From positions 1,333,514-1,397,513 of the forward strand of contig SCFE01000038.1 in NCBI GenBank assembly GCA_004352715.1: a stretch of 64,000 nt of DNA, given 5' to 3'. The notes under the pieces were generated by a model. It ran no database searches. It was not told where the DNA came from and saw only the letters and a list, made by a program, of their open reading frames with translations. The translations under genes were made by a program, and so were the position numbers. Of this stretch, positions 10,911-23,900 are shown piece by piece (the stretch's first letter is position 1; each line of letters opens with the position of its first letter). The DNA is from Hofstenia miamia (lineage: Eukaryota > Xenacoelomorpha > Acoela).

Positions 10911-13068
10911 TATTACTCAGAATCAAAGTTGTGCCCTAGCATATGACTCTCCTTAACTACTGTTGACTTAATTTCATGTTGGTTGATTTTTCTGCTTAGT
11001 TTCCGACCACAATATCCAGCACAATCCTCACCACAGGTGCATTGAATTTTAGAAACTACACAAGTCCTTAGAGTTATCCATGATTTAAAGTGCATCATAA
11101 AATGAAACATTATGGTTACAATCATATGATAGAAACTGGTATGGCAGGTGTTACATCTAGCCATATTTATATAAATCCCAAAAATAAGGTTTCATTTAAA
11201 ATACTTCCTTTATGTATAATATAGTAAAAGTATAGTTAAAAAATTTTGTTTATACTAATTGAAATGGTGCGGCTAAATGTATTGAAGAAAAATACAAAAT
11301 ACTATATTACATGCAGAAGTTATTGGGAAAATTCATTTTTAAGTGCAATGCAAATGTACCTACTACATTTATTCATCCTTGAGCAATACCAATTCAGGGC
11401 AATATTTATCATCTTATTTTTTAATAATGTATGTAGAAAAACTATTACTAAACTGTATGGTGACTCATGATTAAAGAGACTCCTCAATTTTGGCCTAATG
11501 AATTCAAAATTTTCATTTAACGCAAAAACAATCAATAGAGGTTGAGAAAGTAAATTATATCAATCATTTCAATGAATAAAGTGAAAAACATATTTGGCAA
11601 ATTTTCTATCTAAAAGTGAGAAACTTTCTTTAACAGAGCATATTGTGGCCATGCATGATTGGATTTTGCAAACCGAGCAGGACAAATATCCTTTGTTATG
11701 AAGTTTATGATATCCAGCGGCACTCGCGAATTCGTCCTTTTATGTAAACCTGAAGAACACATCGGTCTTTCAAATCAAAACTCTGGATGTCATCGTATGG
11801 CTGCATAATAAAATATTTCGTAGTTTTTACTTTTTCCATAAGCTAATTTACCAGAGCCAAGTATAAAAAGCAACTATTGTATTACATTGAAATAAAAATG
11901 TTCAATTTAAGTATAATTTCAAAGAAGAATAAATTATACTTCATTCCAAAAACAAAGATTTTGAAAATATTTGGACCTTATTTACTTTTGGGTAGCCCTA
12001 CTCATGACACTGATTCATGATTATTTTTGCAATTCTATTAAATAATCAAGGTTTATAGTAATTTTACATATTTTTACACTTGCACTTGTTCGGAAATAAC
12101 CACTGACATATAAATATCTACTAAAACTATTTTGTTCAACCTTCATCTGTTTAGGTAGTGAGCACCAGCTGTTATCAATCAGGATACCCAGGTAATGAAT
12201 CTCGTTTAGTTAATTGGAACACTTCATTCTTCAACTTTTGACTAAAGTTTTTCTATCATCCTCTCTAATTACTTTAGATGGAGTATGATAAACTGTTTTT
12301 TTGGGATTCATTGATAATCTATTTTACTGGAAGTAGAATGGTGAAAATTATTTATAGGGTTTAATGCCAATGTCCCTATTTACAATTTCTTAACTTTTCA
12401 ATATACTGCTGAACAATTATTACAGTATTGATATTGAATGTTATTCACAAGCAACTCTAGTTAATATTTCAGATGGACAATAACACTATCAATACAGAAA
12501 AAGAAGAAATGTACTTTGTCTAGAATGCTAAGTCTAGACTCAAAAGCTCTATTTAATCAATGCAAGCTGTGCTGCTACAAATTTCTTTTTTCGAAAAGAA
12601 TTTGGTAGAATCAGTAAATCTTCCTGAATCCAAATTATGTAGATGATAACATTTTATGTTTATCTACGTAATCATATATTTGATTGCACAAAAGTTTTAA
12701 AAAATACTTGACAATGCTTTTGTCCGTGAAATGAGGCGATAGTTTGAGCTATTTTAAAGAATTATAGAAACAGTAATAACAAAAATAAAAATATATCAAA
12801 ATCTAATTCTACGAACAACAATAGAAATAAACAAAGCCATGAAATTCACTTTTTCTTTTTGTGATGGAAATCGCTGAAAGAACTATCTGACATGAGTCTT
12901 TTGGAATGATCAGGCGAAAGCTAAATTATATAAGATTTTACCACATGTTCGTTTGGTTCAAATGTGGGAGTTTAGAAGAGCTTCAAACAAAAATAGATTA
13001 AAACTAGTAGAGGAATAGCCATAACTATGTTGGCCTCTCGAATATATATATATATATATATACATATC
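10911..13068. other. Intergenic DNA, no supported gene
   Basis: Several short open frames exist on both strands but none has protein-like composition, splice support or a known motif. A (TA)n array lies at about 13041-13061, just outside the mariner-like element. Confidence 0.5.
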
Positions 13069-13098
13069 CAGGGTGATTGAAAAGTAACTCCCTATTTT

Positions 13099-13232
13099 AA
13101 AATAAATACAATTTATTCAATTGCTATATCATTTTTTATATTTAAAATAAATACAATTTATTCAATTGCTATATCATTTTTTATATTTAAAATAAATACA
13201 ATTTATTCAATTGCTATATCATGTTTCTCAAT
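13099..13232 (+). repeat. 45-bp direct repeat x 3 inside the mariner-like element
   Basis: Units start at 13099, 13144 and 13189 with AAAATAAATACAATTTATTC and run into CAATTGCTATATCAT. The first two units are identical and the third changes after TATCAT. The array lies between the left TIR and the transposase start. Confidence 0.85.
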
Positions 13233-13356
13233 TTTTGTGTATATATTACTTAATGTGTGGCAATTGAATTTATGTTCTTGTTTTCCTTTCAGATTTGTTT
13301 AAATATTGTTCAATTTCAATCTTTTCAAATTTATTTTATTTCAAAACCCTACAAAA

Positions 13357-14745
13357 ATGGCTGGACGTCTTACTCTACAGGAACGTGCCCAGATAGCCGC
13401 GCGTTACGAAGTTTGGGGATGCATTGTTCAAGTGCAAAGATGGTGGAGAACTATTAAGTGAAAACATGCCCAAATTGACCCGAAGACGATCAAGAATTGT
13501 CATAAAAANNNNNNNNNNNNNNNNNNNNNNNNNNNNNNNNNNNNNNNNNNNNNNNNNNNNNNNNNNNNNNNNNNNNNNNNNNNNNNNNNNNNNNNNNNNN
13601 NNNNNNNNNNNNNNNNNNNNNNNNNNNNNNNNNNNNNNNNNNNNNNNNNNNNNNNNNNNNNNNNNNNNNNNNNNNNNNNNNNNNNNNNNNNNNNNNNNNN
13701 NNNNNNNNNNNNNNNNNNNNNNNNNNNNNNNNNNNNNNNNNNNNNNNNNNNNNNNNNNNNNNNNNNNNNNNNNNNNNNNNNNNNNNNNNNNNNNNNNNNN
13801 NNNNNNNNNNNNNNNNNNNNNNNNNNNNNNNNNNNNNNNNNNNNNNNNNNNNNNNNNNNNNNNNNNNNNNNNNNNNNNNNNNNNNNNNNNNNNNNNNNNN
13901 NNNNNNNNNNNNNNNNNNNNNNNNNNNNNNNNNNNNNNNNNNNNNNNNNNNNNNNNNNNNNNNNNNNNNNNNNNNNNNNNNNNNNNNNNNNNNNNNNNNN
14001 NNNNNNNNNNNNNNNNNNNNNNNNNNNNNNNNNNNNNNNNNNNNNNNNNNNNNNNNNNNNNNNNNNNNNNNNNNNNNNNNNNNNNNNNNNNNNNNNNNNN
14101 NNNNNNNNNNNNNNNNNNNNNNNNNNNNNNNNNNNNNNNNNNNNNNNNNNNNNNNNNNNNNNNNNNNNNNNNNNNNNNNNNNNNNNNNNNNNNNNNNNNN
14201 NNNNNNNNNNNNNNNNNNNNNNNNNNNNNNNNNNNNNNNNNNNNNNNNNNNNNNNNNNNNNNNNNNNNNNNNNNNNNNNNNNNNNNNNNNNNNNNNNNNN
14301 NNNNNNNNNNNNNNNNNNNNNNNNNNNNNNNNNNNNNNNNNNNNNNNNNNNNNNNNNNNNNNNNNNNNNNNNNNNNNNNNNNNNNNNNNNNNNNNNNNNN
14401 NNNNNNNNNNNNNNNNNNNNNNNNNNNNNNNNNNNNNNNNNNNNNNNNNNNNNNNNNNNNNNNNNNNNNNNNNNNNNNNNNNNNNNNNNNNNNNNNNNNN
14501 NNNNNNNNTCCTGAGGCAGTGCAAGTTGTTCAAGAAATGTTTACCCGTAGCCCACATAAGTCAATTCGTCAAGCAACAAGAGAAAGTGGGCTCTCCTTTC
14601 ATTGTGTACGTAATGTGCTAAAAAACGAGCTTAAATGGCGGGCTTGGAAGCCGCATTACTCAAGAGTTTCTTGCGAAATCAGTTGATGCGATTCCTGGTT
14701 GACTTGAGAAGCTGGTGGCAAATAAAGGCGCCCATATCGAATTTA
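13357..14745 (+). pseudogene. Transposase pseudogene, helix-turn-helix parts only
   Basis: An ATG at 13357 opens MAGRLTLQERAQIAARYEVW, the first of the paired helix-turn-helix units that begin many mariner-type transposases. A TGA follows VQRWWRTIK, after which the frame continues with HAQIDPKTIKNC. Beyond the gap, 14509-14650 encodes the second helix-turn-helix (PEAVQVVQEMFTRSPHKSI, then GLSFHCVRNVLKNELKWRAW). It is joined almost at once, in another frame, to what looks like the C-terminal end (TQEFLAKSVDAIPG, stop, LEKLVANKGAHIEF). The DDE catalytic core expected between WKPHY and TQEFL is absent from the visible sequence. A stop, a frameshift and a deletion make the gene dead. Confidence 0.75.
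13509..14508. other. Assembly gap, exactly 1,000 N
   Basis: A round 1,000-N run usually marks a scaffold gap of unknown size. It lies inside the mariner-like element. Confidence 0.95.
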
Positions 14746-15820
14746 AAATAAAAGCCCATGCATTATACTTCCTTCTCATATTCATTAATTGTAGAAATTA
14801 TATTTTAAAAATAAATTATAGTTTTTTTTAAAATATGGAGTTACTTTTCAATCACCCTGTATAACGTAATATACAGAAAATATGTTCGCTAAAATTTACT
14901 CAAAATTTTTCATGAATGCATTATTTACAATATCTAGACATAAGAATATAGGATTGCTAAAAACTACGTTCTACATACCAATTGGTGACTGGCACTAAAT
15001 AAAGGGAAAATTAGGCTTCCTTTATATGTTCATGACACATTCAAATAAACAAATGAATATTCTTTCAATATTGAAAAAAATGTGGATGAATTCATGCGTA
15101 TTATAAACCTACACAAATACAGTCATTATTCAAACTGTCTTGAACACATGTGTTTCATGGTTCAGTTGGAGGTGGGATGGTTTAAAACACCTGTTATTCT
15201 TTTTAAATAGCTATGCATGACTATAAATATCTTGCTTATAAATTTCTGAAAGCAAAGGAAACGATGAGGAGTAGATATTCCTAGCATATGATAAAATGCA
15301 ATGTTTTTTTGAAGTACTCAAAATATTGTCGATGACCTACAACTGCTATTGTAAATGTGGTTATTCCCTTAGTTGTTCAATACGTATTTTGTACACAATT
15401 TAATAATGGCTCTAAATACATGTAGGTTAACTAAAATACTCTACTAAAACAGCGATCGCTGCAAAAAAATTGGCAAAACTTCTATTTTGGCGAAATTTAA
15501 AAAACATCATGAATATCAATATAAAATTCGTGCTCCCACATTTTTCATTTATGGTTTCAGTTCTAAGTTAATCGCAGTTCCATTGAAATATTTACCGCCT
15601 GGTCAAAACCCCATGGAATCAATAAATCCCATGAGACTCAATTGTCCGGCAGAACCCTAATGAAGTATTTTTCAATATATCTTGAAAATTCAGCACAAAA
15701 TATGTATCTCAACCCAATTTAGTATTTAAGAACATTGAAAATTTCGCTGCATTTTAGTCACTACTTAACAGTGTTATTTTTACATAGGGCATTTTAAAAC
15801 TAAATATATATATATATATA

Positions 15821-16100
15821 CTCATACTTGTGCTTTGTACATTTTAAAAACCTGCTAGCTTCCGCTTTGTACAATTCTCACGCACACTTGCGCTTTGTAC
15901 ACCTTATTAACTTTCAGACAAAATTTCTCGAAAACTATGCACTTTTGTAACTTTTAAGTTATGGCAATTTAATAATAATTATTATTACGATCTATATTGA
16001 TTTTTTTGAGGAGAAACAGAAAATTTGAAAAAATAAGTTAACATAATCCACAGCCTTGCGCTTTGTACGCAAAATACACGCACACTTGCGCGTTGGATAA
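15821..16100 (+). repeat. Spaced repeats of a CTTGCGCTTTGTAC motif
   Basis: The motif or close variants occur at 15826-15840 (ACTTGTGCTTTGTAC), 15858-15872 (CTTCCGCTTTGTAC), 15886-15900 (ACTTGCGCTTTGTAC), 16054-16068 (CCTTGCGCTTTGTAC) and 16083-16097 (ACTTGCGCGTTGGAT). Two are preceded by CACGCAC. The region is otherwise AT-rich. Confidence 0.6.
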
Positions 16101-16866
16101 ACACATTCTTATCAAAAACACTTATTTCACCAATTAACAATATACTAGAAATTATAACTTAAAAAGCGCGAAAAGGCTTGATTTACTTTAGAATGAATAT
16201 TTAAACCAGATTTTTCGTTTACTGATACAGCTCAGCTAGGTTTTGAAGGTTACTATTTAGTAGTAAATATACTTACTAGTAAGTTACTAGTAACATTATT
16301 ACTAGTAACTGAATTTCAGCATACAATGGCAGATTACCGGGGGTTAGTAGTAATAACTCTTTTCAAGTGACTGGTGAGGTCGAGTGTCAGAGTCACTATG
16401 TAATGGTAGTCAATCAACAAAACATATATTGCGTTTTCGCTTTTGCATGTATTAATGCAGTCATACAAACAATTAACTGCTAACGGCACATACTTGAGAG
16501 GCAAATCTCCCAATAATTATGGGTAATGCAGATCATAGTATTTTAGCAGGTTATTAGCAGGATCGGCAAATAAAAAACACCCCTGTTTTAAAACACGTTT
16601 TAAAACCGTTTCAACACACTTGTTTTTTATTGGTGTTATTTAAAGGTGTTTTTATATAATGACAACGGCGCGTGAAATTTTAGACTTGAATGTTGCTGTA
16701 GTTACAATTATATTTTATAATGGCTTCAGCATTATGGGACTCACTCAGACGGAGCTGCGAAATCGTCTTTGGCATAAAAAAACTTACGTTAGCAGACTCC
16801 TTTAGTGAAGATCCGGAACTCAAACCAAGCGCTAAAATAAAATATAAATAAAAATTACTTGAAGCC

Positions 16867-16867
<1 letters not shown>

Positions 16868-16901
<34 letters not shown>
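16868..16901. repeat. (TA)n microsatellite
   Basis: An uninterrupted TA array of about 34 bp. Frames through it are Tyr-Ile artefacts. Confidence 0.9.
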
Positions 16902-16907
<6 letters not shown>

Positions 16908-17322
16908 CTACCGCTAATACCTACATTTTTGTATCTCAGTGGTATTTCTGTCCTAAAATTTGTTAGAACAACTTTTGTTTGGGACACTTCTAATGGTGTC
17001 TTTGGCGAGTCCCACCGCTTGTTTTGCAATAAAAAAATTTTCATTGCGATCATTTTTTATATGTTCGCAATTTAAATTTTTTGATCTCTTATATTACCTC
17101 TAAGTACACATTTATTTAAAGTCTTTAATAAAATGGCACATTCCTAAGACAACACAAACTAATGCTTGTTAAGTTGATATCTAGGACATTTGCACTCATG
17201 CAACCCACCCATTCATCTTTTACAATGTCTTAACTATGGTTTGCAACATTGTTTTAAAAGGCGATGTGAACCAATTCAAATAATTGGTTCATTCATTGCA
17301 AAGCAAAAACAGTTAAGCCCAT

Positions 17323-17381
17323 GCTACACGAACAATTTTTGTAACCAATTTTTGTTTGCCAACGAAAATCGTTCGTGTAGC
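17323..17381 (+). mobile_element. Short inverted-repeat element (MITE-like)
   Basis: The left arm GCTACACGAACAATTTT (17323-17339) pairs with the right arm AAAATCGTTCGTGTAGC (17365-17381) with one mismatch, leaving a 25-bp centre. The whole unit could fold as a hairpin or be the residue of a small TIR element. No coding sequence lies inside. Confidence 0.55.
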
Positions 17382-17908
17382 ACCCCTCTTCCACGACTAA
17401 AATCGGGAGTAATTATCATTCACCATAGTAAATCATAAGAAATGTTAGGAATACATAAATACATAAATCTCAATTGAAGAAAATCCATGAATGCCACATT
17501 ATCTACATTTAATGTAAAAAATTCTCATTAAAAAAGTAATCTTCATTTAAAACATTTCAATTTTTATATAATCTGCATGCTAGAATCTTTCAACCTGTCA
17601 AGGAATTCATTACAATGTGTTTCTATTTTTAATGTAAAATCAGTTGAAAAACATCATAATTTTTTAATATGTAATTAACATAGAGATCTATTTTTAAAAA
17701 ATAAATAATGCCAAAAAGCTGTTCTGTAACATTTAATCAAGTTTATTGTTATATAACCAGCTTAAATATATTTCTTACGATTCTGAAATTTTTTTAACTT
17801 AGAGGTATTATAAGAAAACTATTACTATTATGTACTTACGTACTTAGCGGTCAATATATATATATATATGCAACTCTAAAAAATAGACAATGAATTACAA
17901 AATTTTAC

Positions 17909-20900
17909 CTGACAGCGACTTATGAGTGTGATTGAGGGATTGGAGTTCGTAATCGATTGCAGCATGAGCTTGTTTAAGGTCATAAAGAATAACAATATCA
18001 CTTCTCAGTTCATTGAAGTTGGTAACTATCTCTTGTGTAGGCATAGGCCAAGAATCTAAAAAAAATTGATGCAATCAGCTCCTCAACAAGATTTTTAATA
18101 TACACACTAAAACTTTTTTCAGATTATCTAAAAAATCCCTGCAATTGTACTTTAACAACTACTCGCAATTATAGCAACAGGAAAAAGTGCATTGTATATT
18201 ATTCACTAAATGAATCGAATATATAATTGTCAACAAGAAAATGTATTTTACCATTCACTATAGCCAGTGTTGGGAACGCCTTCAACTTCACAGCAATTCA
18301 CAACATTACAAAACTAATACACTTTATTTTCCAACGAAAATTTTGTACAGTACTTTGGAATAAATATATCTAGAGTCCATTCTCATCATTTGATCTTAGC
18401 GGAATTTTTACTTCCCGAAATTTGGAGCAAGCATTAAAAATACGTGAAAGTATTATTGTATGAACATTGACATTGTGTAATATTGGTAGTCGGTCAAGGC
18501 CAGATATCAATGCAATTGAAAATATGTAGTTGACCTTGAAAAAATGCTGCCAGCAGAAAATCCATTCAGGTTGGATGATTATATACAATCCACCTGACAA
18601 AAATAGTGTAAGCAACTTCAATAAAATTGTCTAAAACTCTAATTTCCGTTAAGTCACAATGCAAACAGTATTATTCAACTAAATACTAATTTTTGTTATC
18701 AGTAAATCTGCATAAATGTAATAATAATACAAAAAATTTTTTCTACATAATGCATACATTGTGCTAAAACTACACACTTTCTCTATCATTTTAAACTGTA
18801 CGTAATCGCTTAAAGTATTTCAATTTCATGCAAAACCTAATGAAAATGAACTACTAAATTGTTAAAATCAGCATTGTCTGAAAAACGTTTTGCAAAAAAC
18901 ATTTAAAAGACACGCTCAAAAAAATTTTTTTTTCAAATGATTTTTTAGTGTTTTTTTCAAAAAATAGCGAAATTGTTAACACATATTTTTTCGAGACTAT
19001 TTTCAGTCTCTGAGTTCATATTTTTTCGAGACTATTTTCAGTCTCTGAGTTCATAATCTGGATTTACCCTTATGAATTGCTTCCAGTGCTAAAAAATAAA
19101 AAAATCGTTTCAGACGTTAGTTTAGAGAGCCGGATTATTTAAATCATTTGAATTGTTTTTTGAAAATAAACAACTAAATAAAACATGTGTAAGACATTAA
19201 AAAATGATTTTCATCAATCCTGGTTATAAACATACCAACTCCTAATTCATTGAGTAACTGATCAATAGCTTTCATTTTCTTCTGTCCAACATTGCCAGGC
19301 AGCTTCATACGATGGGATCGAACGGTAACACCAGGGGCACGGAAATCAGGCCATCTAATTCCAACTGAACTTGCGGAGTCAACAGCCTAGAAGTAACATT
19401 AAATAAAAAAACAGCACTTTCCATAAAAGAATGTGATACAAACTTTAAAAAAGATAAATAGTTGAGATTTTTACCATTTTTCGATATTTATTAATGTTGA
19501 TTGCCTTATCATTTTTATCGTAGCGCTATTATTTTCAGAAAAACAGTTCTATGAAATTGTTGTGATGTAAGCCTCAATAATTTAAAGCAAAATTACTAAA
19601 ATTTTTGAAACAAAATATAAAAAATTAAATGGAGAAAATGCAGCATGCCTAGAATTTCAAAAGTACATTGAAGTTTAAGAATTAATATCTAATTAGTACC
19701 GATGCGTTAAAATCTATGACGCTCTTTTTCGAGGACAGATGACCTTTTTTCTTTGTAGTTTTAAAAACGGATTTCTTTTGAGAGACGTTAGAATCGACAG
19801 CTGTGATGAGCTTCTGAAGATCTTGTGCTTTTTTCTCTCGTTCACGTTTCCTGCTTTCAATTTTTCGTAGTTCTTCAATTAATTTTTCCTCTTCTTTAAC
19901 CTAAAGAATACCACATGACAACACAATTACATATTCGGAAGCTCTCAACGTGAGATATTTACTTTACATTATAATGTACATAAGTACAATATTTTTATCA
20001 AAAAATTACAGTGAAATGGACCTCTCTGGTATTGAGGAAAACAGATAATTCTACTGTATGTGGTTTAGTGTAATATTATATGTGTTATGTTATTTTTGTT
20101 GTAAAATACATGAATGTTAATGTTTCACGAAATACATATACATAGATGTATACTATAGATAGAAAGTTCTCCCTTATCAATAGACGTAATGCATTTAAGG
20201 CTGTAAATGAGTTGGGTTGACCCACCCTAACACGTGGCTTAGGCCACATTTCTTGCTATATTGCTTGTGCTAATTTTTTAATGTTCACTATAAAAATACC
20301 TTTTAGTATTATTTGTCTCCTTAATTTTCAATACATTTATATATGTGTTTTTTCAAACGTGTTTGTGGGCATTTTATATGAGGTCATATGAAGCCATACT
20401 TTAGTTAGGTAATATGTGAGTTAACACTTTGACACATCTTTGGGTTGGGTCAAAACGCATCTAAAGCTCAATAGAACTTGGTTTATGTTGGGTCAAAATT
20501 AATTAGTTGAATTTTGGGTAGGGTCGAAGTATCTTGACCCATTTAAAGCTCTGACATACTTCTTAGAAATAGCTTTTAAGAACTGAACTCATTGATAGGG
20601 GCAAATAATCATGTTAAGCGTAGAGGAGGTATGCCCTGCCTAATATCCTCTACCTTTGTCCGTACTCGACACGGACCAAACACTAGACGACAACAATTGT
20701 GAATGATACGTTATCTACTATGCAAAAGCTAAAACATTATTTTCAATGAACAAAACAATTAGTAATATAATGAAAACAGCTGTTACCTCCTCCGGTGTCC
20801 TATTCCAAAGTTTCTCTAACTGTGCCTTCCTCTGTCGCTCGTGATCAGAGTCATATGTGATAGGTTTCGTTTCTGCTGGCGAAGTTCCAGAGCGAAGTTT

Positions 20901-23900
20901 CTGCAAAATACTGTAAATATCGTAGTAACGTTCCTTCAAATCTTCTACTGATCGAGGCTAAATGCCAATTGCAACAAACAAATATTATCAAATTCAATAA
21001 GGGTAATTCGAAGAAGCAGATAGAATTCTGCACTAAATAATGTAAAATATTTTTAGGTCCAAGAAAGAAGATAAGTATACCTTATATTTAACTCTATCAT
21101 AGCGATCATGAATAACAATAAAACGTAAATCAAACTGCTTGCAAAGATCCATAAGATGATCAGTCTCCTCTTTCGTCCAACCGGGTTTTGTCAAGTGCTG
21201 TTGATATTCCATATCAGAATATACTGCGAGTGCAATTTTCTAAAATTAAAAATTCATTTTAAGGTGTACACCAAAATTGGAACCAGGTAGGATGAAAAAA
21301 TGACTAAGTTAACGCATATTATATTGTAAGCAGGAAAACAAAGTCTGCATTAAACAGAAGAAAGCGCAATCAAGCACCATACAACAAAGTACATGAAATT
21401 ATTGAAGAGTAGAAAAGTTAAGTAAATCCCTCTTTTGGAAAAATATTGTTGAAGGAAAATCACCAGGCTAGTGTGTTTCACAAAAAATTATTGGTCAGAG
21501 GTAAATCACTGTTTTCTATCAGTAATTACTAGTGCAGTTGCATCACTTACAAAATTTAATAGAATTTACTTTTTTTGACAAACAATGAAAAGTATTGGAG
21601 TAAATTGCAAAACAAAAAGTAATTAATCAGATGCAGATACGTGGAATAAGTTATTACTCATAAAAAATCCATGTGCATCTCACAAACTTGAGAATGATTT
21701 TTGACAGTCAATTTTTAAGGATATCAAAATTATTTATAATTTTAAAATGAACAACTATATCATTATACAAGTGTAATTTTGAAAGAATGGAACGAAGAAT
21801 AATTTACAAAAACATCATACAATTACAAAAAGTATACGACATAAAACATTCTTAAAAGCAGAACATAATATATGTGCTCCTACATGATTAATAAATTACC
21901 CGCCTTATTGAAACGTGCAAATGGATATTCCTTCTGCTCATCACGCACACGTCGCCAATGATAGAAAAGCGCACCGTCGGTACGAGCGGGGTTGTTGAAA
22001 GGCGTCCACTTCCAAGCCCGTGGCTTGAACTTACTCATTTTAACCTTATTACTCTTGTACGCTGACTTATTTTGTTGCATCAACGGAACTGTCTCTCTAA
22101 ACCCAATAATAGTAAAACTCAAGTGGATTCTTGATTATTATTCAGTAATCAAAGTTGTTCATTTCAAGGTTCGTTCGGAAATTCAATTTGTTCGTAAAAC
22201 CGAATTAACTATGAAAACATTGAAAAATGAGTTATATTGCCCATGTGATACACATAATGTCGTGAATAATATAAAAAGTTTGTGGAAAGCTCAATTTAAA
22301 TACCTGAATAATTGAAATTATCCACATTATAATTTAATTAGAAATAAATACAAATTTTTGGTTGAATATGCTCGAGACAGTCTACGCACAACAAGGAAAC
22401 CTATCACGTCGATATTATTGATTATTCACATATATGTATTGTACATTTTAATCCATATTAAATATCAAAGAATTTATAGGTCGTCAGCTGCTAGCCAAGC
22501 GCATATACACCGTTGATAAATATCAACCACAAAAATGCACTCTAAGCTAACTTCCTGTAATTGAAACTACAGTCTCTTTGTTATTGTATATGCAACTTCA
22601 ACGTGACCTTCTAGTTAAAATAAAATACAATCTCTTCAAAAATAGTATTTTTAGAAATGAACTTGCGGCTTATACAAAACGCAAAAACAACGCCCTGTCT
22701 AATCAAAATCAGGACCATATGAATTGTATTAAATATAAAATTTGGGCAAATTTAATAAAATCTTTTAACAACCCCAAGATATCTTAAATTACTAGAAACA
22801 CATCTAGCAAGAAAAGAATGTTGCAATATGCTAATACAAAAAAAGTGGCTCGAAAGTTCTCTATTTGAGCAAAAAGCGAAGAATTTAAAGAGATTGGCAT
22901 TTTTTGTAGAACCAAAACTTCCATGGCTTTTACAATAACTTTCTCGATGTTATTTAGCCAAAATGAAAAACATTTCTTCTTCTGGGAAGATGTTCTTTAA
23001 ACGCTCAACATCCCCTTCACATAATGCTTGCCAAAATGAGTACTTAAATTCTGAATTTTTTCGCAAACAGATGTCCACAAATTTTTCTTTCTTGTCAGGG
23101 CTTTTTTTGCTATCAATGGGGACAAATTCCTGGATACAGGAGGTTCAAGAATTGTCATATTTGATATTTGTAAGTCGAAGAAAATTATTGTACATTCTAA
23201 CTTCCGTGAATTGTATGAAAATGTATTTCAATGTTCTAGTTTTTCATTGCGCAGAGGGCGTAATATTTATGAAGATCACAGCTTTACCCCAATCATACTT
23301 AATTGTTTTAGTGGTATTCGTTAACTTGTAAACCACTTCTACGGTCCATATATATAATTCCATTTCAAAAATTTCCGATTTAGGTTTCGTCTTATCGGCA
23401 AAGTATTTCTCTATTTCGCAAAATAGGTACCTCCCAACTGGTTATTACAATTTATACATTTACTATGTTTAACATTCGGCTCAAGCCCAGTCCTGCCACT
23501 GACATCTCTTGTCAATACAACTTGAAAGCTGTCTGACAGTTCAAACTACACTAAATGCATCTTTATACCGAATTACCAAAGCATGATGGAGTTTATTAGT
23601 AATGCTTGCATTGATATGGATGTGACAAAAAAATTATTATGCGGTTTTATACGAAGTATTGAAAGAAATTGCTAGTGAACAGTAATTTGCAAAATTTAGG
23701 AAATATGAGCTATACGTTTTCGAAAAACATACGTATGGAATAGCAAGAGTGAAACTTACAAACTGGCTAAATCCGAACGGAGGAGATTGTACAGCTCACG
23801 ATGCATTCCATCTGGTTTCTTAAATTGTGCTGTCAGTGATAACTTACTTACTTTCTTGGCTTTTTTCTAAAATAAAAATAAATGGAAACGCCAGATATAA

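Larger units (their letters stand above)
13069..14859 (+). mobile_element. Mariner/Tc1-superfamily element with near-perfect TIRs, internally damaged
   Basis: The left end CAGGGTGATTGAAAAGTAAC is matched exactly by the reverse complement of the right end, with the similarity continuing about 12 bases further. TA dinucleotides lie outside both ends. Inside are, in order, a 45-bp triplication, the start of a transposase, a 1,000-N gap (13509-14508), a second transposase piece and a short 3' part. Because the gap hides an unknown length, the true size is uncertain. The visible transposase is broken, so the copy is non-autonomous. Confidence 0.85.

Noticed and set aside
13424-14686. 420-codon frame at the mariner-like element
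   Set aside because: Most of it is the 1,000-N gap. The N-terminal part is out of frame with the transposase, and only the last part is real transposase text.
20630-20700. Hairpin GTCCGTACTCGACACGGAC and GC-richer surroundings as a tRNA or SINE
   Set aside because: No A/B box pair or cloverleaf could be fitted.
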